DNA from: JAXMAF01 sp046350555
GTDB lineage: Bacteria > Planctomycetota > Phycisphaerae > Phycisphaerales > SM1A02
Assembly (NCBI GenBank): GCA_046350555.1
Contig: JAXMAF010000007.1
Location: 1 to 64,000 of the forward strand
DNA length: 64,000 nt
Direction: 5' to 3'
Part shown: positions 55,262 through 62,731 of the stretch, piece after piece
Layout: every line of letters starts with the position of its first letter
Numbering within the stretch: position 1 is the first letter of the stretch
Made by a program: the position numbers and the translations under genes
Notes under the pieces: generated by a model
The model's database searches: none
What the model saw: only the letters and a program-made list of their open reading frames with translations
Told to the model about the DNA's origin: nothing

Positions 55262-55319
55262 CCGATTGAACCGCTTTCGATTCAACCTCTCTCCGATTGA
55301 ACGACTTTCCAATTGAACC
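55262..55319 (+). repeat. Short ATTGAAC repeats upstream of the surface-protein gene
   Basis: CGATTGAAC-type motifs occur three times with one inverted ATTCAAC copy, spaced about 17-20 bases apart (for example CCGATTGAACCGCTTTCGAT). They lie 110-165 bases before the start of the large secreted-protein gene. They could be operator sites or a relic. Confidence 0.5.
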
Positions 55320-55427
55320 AGCGGCAGGTCGCCAGTAGGGTGCGTGGATCGACCGGGTTTCCCGCCCATTCCGCGGGACCGCTGGAGCCCACAGGCCACG
55401 CGTCGATCACTGGGAGAGCATGACACC

Positions 55428-58424
55428 ATGAACCGTTCCTTCGCCGCGTTCGTCGCGCTGTCGATCGCGCTGCCTGCACCGTCGATCCATGCCGCGTTCG
55501 TCACCACGAGCTACACCGGTGCGAGCGGAGGGGCGTGGAGCAATGCCCTCAACTGGTCCAACGGCATTCCCGACGACGGACTGGGCGGCAACACGTACCA
55601 CGCGGTCATCGGCCCGGGACTGGCCGTGAACATGCTCTCGACCATCGACGTCACCCAGATCACGCTCGGCTTGGGCGCCGCCATCATCGTCGCCAACGAC
55701 GTCGACCCGACACTCAACGGCGGCACGATCACCAACGACGGCGTCATCCTGATGGCGTCGACCGGGAACAGCACGGTGCTCGGGCTCAACGCGCCGAACG
55801 TCGTCCTCTCGGGCTCCGGGTCGCTCGAGGGCTTCAACCAGAACGCGCTGATCCTCAGCGTGAACGCCGTCCGCCGGCTGACCAACTCCGCGGGCCACAC
55901 GATCCGCGGCTCGATCTCCATCGGCTTCGACAACACCCTGCTGACCAACGACGGCGTGATCGAGGCGACCGATCCGGACGGGATCTCCATCGACCTTGGC
56001 GGGAGCGAGTCGAGCAACTTCAGCGCCGGCATCCTGCGCGGGACCAACGGGGCGACGCTGACGATCGTGGGGAGCGGGATCGACGCCACCGGTGGCACGA
56101 TCCGCGCCGACGGCGGCAACGTCGACATCAACTCGTCGACCATCGTCGGCGGCACGTACATGGACGCCAACGGCGGCCTGTTGCGGCTCGTCGGCGGATC
56201 GTCCTCGCTCGTCAACCCGACCATCGACACCGGCTCGACGCTTCACGCGGTGAACGACAACGACCCGGTCGTGCTGGGAACCGTGACCAACAACGGCACG
56301 TTCCGCCTGGAGTCGACCGGCAACACGACAGCGCTCGGGCTCAACTCGACCGAGGTGGTCTTCACCGGAATCGGCCAGCTCGAGGGGCTCAACCAGAACG
56401 CCGTGATCCTGAGCATCAACGCGGTGCGGCGCCTCACCAACTCGGTGGGGCACACGATCCTCGGCTCGATGTCGATCGGCAACAACAACACGCTGCTCAC
56501 CAACAACGGCGTGATCGAGGCGACCGATCCCGACGGCATCACGATCGACCTCGGCGGAAGCGAGGGATCGAACTTCAACACGGGCGTCCTCGGCGCCATG
56601 CCCGGCGCCACGCTCACGATCGCGAGCACCGGCCTCGACAACACCGGCGGCACGATCATCGCCGACGGCGGCACGGTGGACGTCAACTCGTCGACCATCG
56701 TCAACGGCTTCTTCACGCAGGCCAACGGCGGCCTCCTGCGGACGGTCGGCGGCGCGTCGACCCTCATCAACCCCGAGATCGCCACCGGCGCGACCCTCCA
56801 TGTGGTCAACGACAACGACCCCGTCCTGATCGGCACGGTGACGAACAACGGCACGATCTCGATCGAGTCCGCAGGGAACGCCACGGCGATCGGACTCAAC
56901 TCGCCCGACGTCTTCCTCGAGGGCGACGGCACGGTCGAGGGACTGGACCAGAACGCGATCTTCGTCAGCGTCGGCGCCGTGCGGCGGTTGACCAACGCGG
57001 CGACGCACACCATGCGCGGCTCGATGTCGATCGGCTCCAACAACACGCTGCTCACCAACAACGGCCTGATCGAGGCGACCGACCCTGACGGCATCACGAT
57101 CGACCTCGGCGGAAGCGAAGGATCGAACTTCAACACGGGCACGCTGCGCGCGGGTCCCGGCGCCACGCTCACGATCGCGGGCACCGGCCTCGACAACACC
57201 GGCGGCACGATCGTCGGTGACGGCGGCACGGTCGACATCACCTCGTCGACGATCGTGAACGGCGTGCTCGACTCGACGGGCGCGGGTCAGCTTCGGCTGG
57301 TCGGCGGCTCATCGACGCTCGGCAACGTGACGATCGACGCCGGCGCCACGCTGCACATCGTCAACGACAACGATCCCGTCTTCATCAACACGATCACCAA
57401 CAACGGCTTGATCGCCTCGGATGCGGCCGGAAACTCGACGGTCATCCAGCTCAACACGCCGGTGGTGACGCTTGCGGGCGACGGCGTGCTCCAGGGTTCG
57501 AACACACAGAACAACGTGATCCAGAGCACCGGCGCCGTCCGCAGGCTCGTGAACGGGCTGGGACACGCCATCCGCGGAAGCTGGGCGCTTGGGACCAACA
57601 ACACCAACCTGACCAACCAGGGCGCGATCCTCGCCGACACGGATGGCGGGCTGACCATCGACGTCCTGAGCGACTTCCAGAACGAAGGCCTGCTCGCCGT
57701 CACGCTCGCGGGCTCGCTCGCGATCCAGCCGGGTCTCTTCGTGCAGTCGGGGACGTTCCAGGTCGACAGCGGCCTCGCGGCGACACGCAACGGCGGACCG
57801 ATCGACCAGACCGCCGGCGTCACGTCGGTGAACGGCGCGCTGACGGTCACCGGCGGCTCCAACTTCAATCTCGCGGACGGCATCCTGACCGGCGGCGGCA
57901 CGGTGACTGCGGCGCTGGTGAACAACACGGGCGGCACGATCGCGCCGGGATCGGGGCCCGGCCAGATGACGATCATCGGCTCGACCACCTTCGGCGCCAA
58001 CGCGACCTTCGCGACCGAGATCGGCGGGCCCCAGGGCGTCGGTCCCAACGACCTGCTCTTCACGACCGGGGTCGCGACGCTCGCCGGCACGATCAACGTG
58101 ACCCGCGCCGGCGGCTACGCGCCGCTGTCGACCGAGGAATTCACGGTGCTCGTCGCAGGCTCGCGCGTGGGAACGTTCACGTCGGTCGTGAGCTGCGACC
58201 CGGTCGAGGTCACGTACACGGCCAACAGCGTGAAGGTGCGCTTCCCGACATCGACGGGAATCGTCGGCGACCTCAACGGCGACGGCATCGTGAACGGCCT
58301 CGACCTCGGCATCCTGCTCGGGTTCTGGGGACCTTGCCCCGGCACGTGCTGCCCCGGCGACCTCAACGGCGATGGACTGGTGGATGGCGCTGACTTCGGC
58401 GTGCTGCTCGCGAACTGGACATGA
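55428..58424 (+). CDS. Large secreted repeat (autotransporter-like beta-helix) protein with dockerin-type tail
   Basis: 998 residues with a signal peptide (SFAAFVALSIALPAPSIHA). A beta-helix-like body is built from repeats of about 185 residues (555 bases), aligned at bases 55758, 56313, 56868 and about 57423. Recurrent phrases are LLTNNGVIEATDPDGITID, LGGSEGSNFNTG, NDNDPVLIGTVTNNG. Repeats two and three are nearly identical at DNA level, a sign of recent duplication. The C-terminus holds two dockerin-like motifs, GDLNGDGIVNGLDLGILLGF and GDLNGDGLVDGADFGVLLAN, separated by CPGTCCP. Probably a surface or extracellular protein; function unknown. Confidence 0.85.
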   Translation: MNRSFAAFVALSIALPAPSIHAAFVTTSYTGASGGAWSNALNWSNGIPDDGLGGNTYHAVIGPGLAVNMLSTIDVTQITLGLGAAIIVANDVDPTLNGGTITNDGVILMASTGNSTVLGLNAPNVVLSGSGSLEGFNQNALILSVNAVRRLTNSAGHTIRGSISIGFDNTLLTNDGVIEATDPDGISIDLGGSESSNFSAGILRGTNGATLTIVGSGIDATGGTIRADGGNVDINSSTIVGGTYMDANGGLLRLVGGSSSLVNPTIDTGSTLHAVNDNDPVVLGTVTNNGTFRLESTGNTTALGLNSTEVVFTGIGQLEGLNQNAVILSINAVRRLTNSVGHTILGSMSIGNNNTLLTNNGVIEATDPDGITIDLGGSEGSNFNTGVLGAMPGATLTIASTGLDNTGGTIIADGGTVDVNSSTIVNGFFTQANGGLLRTVGGASTLINPEIATGATLHVVNDNDPVLIGTVTNNGTISIESAGNATAIGLNSPDVFLEGDGTVEGLDQNAIFVSVGAVRRLTNAATHTMRGSMSIGSNNTLLTNNGLIEATDPDGITIDLGGSEGSNFNTGTLRAGPGATLTIAGTGLDNTGGTIVGDGGTVDITSSTIVNGVLDSTGAGQLRLVGGSSTLGNVTIDAGATLHIVNDNDPVFINTITNNGLIASDAAGNSTVIQLNTPVVTLAGDGVLQGSNTQNNVIQSTGAVRRLVNGLGHAIRGSWALGTNNTNLTNQGAILADTDGGLTIDVLSDFQNEGLLAVTLAGSLAIQPGLFVQSGTFQVDSGLAATRNGGPIDQTAGVTSVNGALTVTGGSNFNLADGILTGGGTVTAALVNNTGGTIAPGSGPGQMTIIGSTTFGANATFATEIGGPQGVGPNDLLFTTGVATLAGTINVTRAGGYAPLSTEEFTVLVAGSRVGTFTSVVSCDPVEVTYTANSVKVRFPTSTGIVGDLNGDGIVNGLDLGILLGFWGPCPGTCCPGDLNGDGLVDGADFGVLLANWT
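55758..57660 (+). repeat. 555-base coding tandem repeat in the surface-protein gene
   Basis: Four units (the last partial and divergent) begin at about 55758, 56313, 56868 and 57423, all 555 bases apart. Units two and three differ at only a few positions over long stretches, such as GATCGAGGCGACCGA(T/C)CC. Confidence 0.85.
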
Positions 58425-58605
58425 CCGCCCGCATGCGGGAGCGCCTCCGGACAAGGGCAGCAGCCTCAATGCCGCGGGGATCAACGACTCGACCATCCTC
58501 GACCATCATGGCGGCCGGCGTGCTGAAGAGATTGAAGGAGCTGGAGGGGCTGAGCCAGCCGGCGCGACGATGACCGCGGGCCCGCGCGAGGCGGCGAGCT
58601 CGCGA

Positions 58606-58651
58606 AAAGGTGTCAGGATGCTTTTCGACCGAATTCCATCCTGACACCTTT
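58606..58651. repeat. REP-like palindrome with degenerate repeats beside it
   Basis: AAAGGTGTCAGGATG (58606-58620) and CATCCTGACACCTTT (58637-58651) form a perfect 15-bp stem around a 16-base loop. Two weaker units follow on the right (CAGTCCGGATACCGTTGCAA, CAATCCCGACACCC), in the same family as the stem. This GGTGTCAGGA type of palindrome resembles RAYT-associated REP sequences, but no transposase is nearby. The flanking interval 58425-58709 has no gene. Confidence 0.8.
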
Positions 58652-58709
58652 GCAGTCCGGATACCGTTGCAATCCCGACACCCTTGGAGTTCCCAGGCCG
58701 CGGTGGTGC

Positions 58710-59306
58710 ATGCCGGACTCGCCCCTCCATCCATGGATCGCGAAGGCCGTGATCCTCGTCGCCAGCGTGGTGATGATCGCCATCCGGGCGCCGCACGGCC
58801 GAAGAAGCCGCTCCGTCAAGATCGCCGCGAGCCACCGCGGCGCGCTGGAGACGGTCCTCCTGGTGCTCGCGATGGCGGGCTACTTCGTTCCGTTGATCTG
58901 GGTGGCGTCGCCCGCCTTCTCGTTCGCGGAGTACCCGCTTCACCTCGGCCCGCTCGTGGCTGGCATCGTGTGCTTCGTCGTCGGCCTCTCGCTCTTCCAC
59001 AGGTCGCACGCCGACCTCGGCACGAACTGGTCCGTCACGCTTCAGGTGCGGGAGGGACATCGACTCGTCACGGATGGCGTCTACCGCCGCATCCGCCATC
59101 CGATGTACGCGGCGCTCTTCCTCTACTCCATCGGCCAGGCGCTGGTGATCCCCAACTGGGTGGCCGGCCCGTCATACCTGGTGACGTTCGGCATCCTCTT
59201 CGCGCTGCGCGTCCGCGCCGAGGAACGGATGATGCTTGATCGGTTCGGCGGCGAGTACGCGGCGTACACGGCCCGCACGAAGCGGTTGGTTCCCGGGGTC
59301 TGGTGA
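58710..59306 (+). CDS. Isoprenylcysteine carboxyl methyltransferase (ICMT)-like membrane protein
   Basis: 198 residues from the ATG at 58710 (MPDSPLHPWIAKAVILVASV). It has about four to five membrane segments, including TVLLVLAMAGYFVPLIWVAS and VAGIVCFVVGLSLF. The ICMT/PEMT motif is GHRLVTDGVYRRIRHPMYAA, followed by RAEERMMLDRFGGEYAAY. This is a SAM-dependent methyltransferase of lipid or isoprenoid groups in the membrane. In bacteria such genes usually act on lipids or heme-like substrates, not proteins. Confidence 0.85.
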   Translation: MPDSPLHPWIAKAVILVASVVMIAIRAPHGRRSRSVKIAASHRGALETVLLVLAMAGYFVPLIWVASPAFSFAEYPLHLGPLVAGIVCFVVGLSLFHRSHADLGTNWSVTLQVREGHRLVTDGVYRRIRHPMYAALFLYSIGQALVIPNWVAGPSYLVTFGILFALRVRAEERMMLDRFGGEYAAYTARTKRLVPGVW

Positions 59307-59389
59307 TCGACCGGGTCGCGCTGGTTGCGTGGCGGAGCATGAACAACGGACGGACCTGCTCCCGCGTCGGCGCGTCGGCCCCTCGCCCC

Positions 59390-59556
59390 TCGCAGCCCGT
59401 GGCGAAAGTCATTCGAGCTGCGGACGAGCAGGATTCCGCATCTCTGCGTCGCCGCCGCTTGCCGTAGATTCTGTGGAATACGGCTGCGCGGCGGCTCCTT
59501 GATCTGCGAAATCCTGCTCGCCCTCGCCATCGAAGCACTTTCGCCACGGGCTGCGA
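59390..59556. repeat. Long imperfect palindrome (about 165 bases)
   Basis: The outer arms are a perfect 20-bp inverted repeat: TCGCAGCCCGTGGCGAAAGT (59390-59409) and its complement at 59537-59556. Inside them nest CGAGCAGGATTCCGCA against TGCGAAATCCTGCTCG (15 of 16 paired) and GCCGCCGC against GCGGCGGC, reaching a short central loop. The right arm runs directly into dispersed repeat copy E. A related left-arm block is at 26479. Confidence 0.8.
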
Positions 59557-59619
59557 GCGGCGTCTCATGGCGGAATTGGGTCGGGTGGGGCACGGGAATC
59601 AACTGGGACGCGCATCACG
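59551..59619 (+). repeat. Dispersed palindromic element, copy E (right half) at a gene end
   Basis: AGCGGCGTCTCATGGCGGAA, TTGGGTCGGGTGGGGCACGG, then GAATCAACTGGGACGCGCAT matches the right half of the family; the left half is replaced by the palindrome. The minus-strand membrane gene takes its TGA (59615-59617) from this element. Confidence 0.75.
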
Positions 59620-60397
59620 TCAGCTCGCCGATTCGCGCGCGGGCCGCGCGGACCGTTCGCAGCAACGGCCACAACATGAAGACCGTCATGCCGATCGCCA
59701 GGTAGACCACGGAGCCCATCTGGACCCACGCGGCCCCTTGGCCCAGGTCGTTCCCGAAGGTCCTCGAGACCACCATCGACGTGACCGCGACGCCGAGCGT
59801 GCCGATCACGAAGAGGCAGACCGTGATCAGGGCCCTGAAGATCCCGAGCGCCTCCGAGTGAAGCGCCGAAAGCGCCTTGGCCGGCGCCGTCGCGACGATC
59901 TGGCTGCCGTAGTGCTTGCGGACGAGATACGCGCCGACCACGATCCCCCACAGGGCCACGTCGCCCGCCGCGGTGAAGAGGCTGCGGCCCGTGGCCTGGG
60001 ACGTCAGCTCGCAGGCGAGGGCGACTCCGATCACGGTGCCGATGCGGGGCCATCGTCGAATCGCGCCGACACCGACGAGGGCGACCATCGGCACCAGCGC
60101 GCCAAGCCAGAGCGCCGTCCACGGCTTGACCTGCCAATCCGGGAACGCCGTGATTTGGTTCCAATCGACGAGCAGGAACCGGCACACATGCAGCGTGTGG
60201 ACGAGCCACAGTCCCAACGCGAGGTATCCGGCGGTCCACCAGCCGATGATCGGTTGGTGTGGTTCGTGCGGTTGGTGCGGTTGGTGCGGTTCGTTCGGTT
60301 CGTGCGGCTGGTGCAATTGGTGCGGGGCGTGCATCTGCACAGGCGCATTCTCCACGCTCGGATCGCCTGGCTTCCTGGGCTCGTCGTCGATGCACAC
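59615..60397 (-). CDS. Multi-pass membrane protein with His/Pro repeat N-terminus
   Basis: 260 residues, ATG at 60397. Residues about 23-50 are a repeat of HQP/HEP units (MHAPHQLHQPHEPNEPHQPH), coded by a 9-base tandem repeat at 60251-60327. Five to six membrane segments follow (YLALGLWLVHTLHVCRFLLV, LWLGALVPMVALVGVGAI, VALWGIVVGAYLV, ITVCLFVIGTLGVAVTSMVV, VYLAIGMTVFMLWPLL). His-rich cytosolic tails can bind metal. The stop codon is in repeat copy E. It is divergent from the CHAT-like gene with about 120 bases between. No family recognised. Confidence 0.7.
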   Translation of the reverse strand: MCIDDEPRKPGDPSVENAPVQMHAPHQLHQPHEPNEPHQPHQPHEPHQPIIGWWTAGYLALGLWLVHTLHVCRFLLVDWNQITAFPDWQVKPWTALWLGALVPMVALVGVGAIRRWPRIGTVIGVALACELTSQATGRSLFTAAGDVALWGIVVGAYLVRKHYGSQIVATAPAKALSALHSEALGIFRALITVCLFVIGTLGVAVTSMVVSRTFGNDLGQGAAWVQMGSVVYLAIGMTVFMLWPLLRTVRAARARIGELT

Positions 60398-60519
60398 GCA
60401 CGGGATGGTAATGGCCGAGGTCGAATGTCGGGGGCAACGCGGACGCGGCGCGCGGATGGCTGGGCGTCCATGCGCCCCCGCGAACCCTCGCGCACGCCGG
60501 GCACTAGCATCCTCGCGCC

Positions 60520-61575
60520 ATGCCCAGACGCCCGACTCCGCCGCGGCTCACGATCATCCTGCCACCCGATCGACCACCGAAGGGGCGGCCGCGTGTCGTC
60601 GACCTGCTCGTGCGGAAACTGGCCGAACCCGGCGACGCGATCCGCGTCCGCGTGATCGACCGCAGGAGCCGCAAGCCCGTGGCCGGTGTTCCCATCGAGA
60701 TGCAGTCGATGCGCGGACAGCCGCTGGCGACGACATCGACCGACGGCACCGGCGAGGCGTTGTTCGTCGCGCCGCGCGTCGAGCATCCCGCCGATCTTCT
60801 CTTCCAGCTCCCGGATCCGCGCTTCACCAACTACCTCTTCCCCTCCGATCGACGGGCCCGCGCGCTCGAGCTGACCTTTGGATGCCATCAGCTCGCCTTC
60901 ACGACGGTGCTGCCCCCCTTGCAGCTCGCCACGCTGCCGGCACGCGCCGCGGTGCGCTTCGAGATCGCGCAAGGCGTCGGCTGGTGGGACGGCGAGTCGT
61001 TTCCCGCGCTCATCGAGAAGGCCAAGCGCAAGGGCTGGATCGCCGACGATTCGTGGTGGACCACGAAGGGCGGCATGGAGGAGCAGTTCCAGCACAAGGG
61101 CCCGGCCGACATGTGGACCTTCTTCGGCCACAGCTACCGCGACCCGGAGACGGACCGGACCGGCGGCATCCGCGCATGGCGTCCCTTCGGGGCGATCATC
61201 AAGGGCACGATGGTGACCGTGAAGGATCTCTGCGCCGCCGCGAAGAGGGGCCAGGGACCGCCGGGCATCGTGGTGCTCGGCGGCTGCGCGACCGCCGATC
61301 TCCTCCAGGAGCTGGTCGATTGCTGCGTCAAGCTCGCCGTCGGGGTGACGGCCAAGATCTCGCCGCCGCTCATGCAACGAGCGCTGTGCCTTTTCTGGGA
61401 GGCGCTGCTCGATGGCAAGACACTCCGCGAGGCGCTCGCGGATGCCAACACCTACCTCGGTGGCAACGCCTGGAACAGCACCGGTGCACAGCTCACCTAT
61501 CGGTGCAAGCCGCACCTCGCGGGCGTCGAGGAGAAGACGCTCGACGAGATCCGCGCCGCATCGCGCGAACCGTGA
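60520..61575 (+). CDS. CHAT/caspase-fold-like protein with Ig-like N-terminal domain
   Basis: 351 residues. Residues about 25-115 look like a carboxypeptidase-regulatory/Ig-type beta domain (AIRVRVIDRRSRKPVAGVPI, TSTDGTGEALFVAP). The C-terminal half suggests a caspase-like CHAT fold: the candidate catalytic His204 in DMWTFFGHSYRDPE and Cys256 in GIVVLGGCATADLLQEL. Then come CCVKLAVGVTAKISPPLMQR and FWEALLDGKTLREALADAN, as in CHAT proteins after the Cys strand. Spacing and the strand-C-turn pattern fit, but the match is by eye only. CHAT members include peptidases used in immunity and cell-death systems. It has no signal peptide. Confidence 0.55.
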   Translation: MPRRPTPPRLTIILPPDRPPKGRPRVVDLLVRKLAEPGDAIRVRVIDRRSRKPVAGVPIEMQSMRGQPLATTSTDGTGEALFVAPRVEHPADLLFQLPDPRFTNYLFPSDRRARALELTFGCHQLAFTTVLPPLQLATLPARAAVRFEIAQGVGWWDGESFPALIEKAKRKGWIADDSWWTTKGGMEEQFQHKGPADMWTFFGHSYRDPETDRTGGIRAWRPFGAIIKGTMVTVKDLCAAAKRGQGPPGIVVLGGCATADLLQELVDCCVKLAVGVTAKISPPLMQRALCLFWEALLDGKTLREALADANTYLGGNAWNSTGAQLTYRCKPHLAGVEEKTLDEIRAASREP

Positions 61576-61630
61576 GGTCGCGGAGCCCGGCAACGGTGCG
61601 CACGCGCGCCGACCGGGCGAGTGCGCTCGC

Positions 61631-62731
61631 TCACCCCGGCGGTCGGCGCGGTTCGAGCAACGGCAGCCAGGGATTCTCGGTCGCCGACTCCGCGAGCTGC
61701 CCAGGCCCCGGATGCAGCAGCTCGGCGACGGCCGGCGTGACGGCAACGATCGTGCGCGTCAGCGTGCAGTGCACCGGAACGCCCCATTGCTCCGCCGGGC
61801 CGAAGCGCAGCTCGATCGGCTTGCCGCGATCCATGAAGAGCGTCACGCGGACCGCTGGATTCGTCATGAACTGCGGATCGAGCGAGCGCGGATCCACGAG
61901 CCCGCTCAGCGGCGCGCGGGTCAGGGCCCGGGCATAGCTCTCCGCCAGCGCCGGCTGGCAGCTCAGCGGCGCGCCGTTCCCGTCGCGCAGGCTCCACGTC
62001 CACGGCAGGGCGCCCGCGGCCTTCTCCTCCGACGTGATCGCCCGATCGGTGCGCTCGAGCTCGAGGGCTTGGCCGTCGGCGCGCTGGATCGCGATCCGCC
62101 GCGGAGGCGAGGCAAGGTCGGGTCGCACGGGCGGCAGGACGCGCGCGTCCACCAGCGGCGGAAGCGCCGAGCCCGGTTCGACCGCGATCGTCTCGAGCAC
62201 GTCCGACTCGAGGGCCCAGATCTCCGGTTCGCCGTCGACTCGCGCAAAGCACTGCTTCTCGTCGGGGATGCGCAGCCCGATCTCGATGGTGAACAGCGGA
62301 TCGGGTTCGGGACCTTCGGTCGGTGGGCCCTGCGGTTGCGCCGGAAGCAGCGCGATGCGGATCGTGTCGTCGCGCCCGAGGCCATACGCCTCGGCTCGCG
62401 CCGGATCGCGATCGCGCACGGTTCCTTCGGCGGAGACCAGCGCCGTCACGAGGCGCTCCATCGCCTCGATGTCGGCGACCGCGCCGAAGGCGTTCTCGCA
62501 GCGCCAGATTCCATCCCGACGGTTCGAGAAGAAGAGCGACTCCTTGCCTCGCGAGAGCCGGATCGCCCCCGGCCGCAGCGTCGAGGGATCGATGGATGCC
62601 AGCATCCTGCTGACCGGACTCGCGACCGTGTCGCGGGCGCTGCGCTCATCGCGGGTCGAGAGCCACGCGTCCCCCGCCACGAGCGCCGCGAGGACGATGG
62701 CCAGCAGCAGGATGGTTCGCCATGCGCTCAT
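61631..62731 (-). CDS. DUF4340 domain protein (gliding/ABC-associated)
   Basis: 366 residues, ATG at 62731 overlapping the GldG-like stop (ATGA). An N-terminal anchor, MSAWRTILLLAIVLAALVAG, is followed by repeated beta units typical of DUF4340, for example SLFFSNRRDGIWRCENAFGA, DIEAMERLVTALVSAEG and AEAYGLGRDDTIRIALLPA. DUF4340 genes usually follow gldF/gldG-type transporter genes, as here. It probably works in the periplasm with that complex. Function unknown. Confidence 0.85.
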   Translation of the reverse strand: MSAWRTILLLAIVLAALVAGDAWLSTRDERSARDTVASPVSRMLASIDPSTLRPGAIRLSRGKESLFFSNRRDGIWRCENAFGAVADIEAMERLVTALVSAEGTVRDRDPARAEAYGLGRDDTIRIALLPAQPQGPPTEGPEPDPLFTIEIGLRIPDEKQCFARVDGEPEIWALESDVLETIAVEPGSALPPLVDARVLPPVRPDLASPPRRIAIQRADGQALELERTDRAITSEEKAAGALPWTWSLRDGNGAPLSCQPALAESYARALTRAPLSGLVDPRSLDPQFMTNPAVRVTLFMDRGKPIELRFGPAEQWGVPVHCTLTRTIVAVTPAVAELLHPGPGQLAESATENPWLPLLEPRRPPG

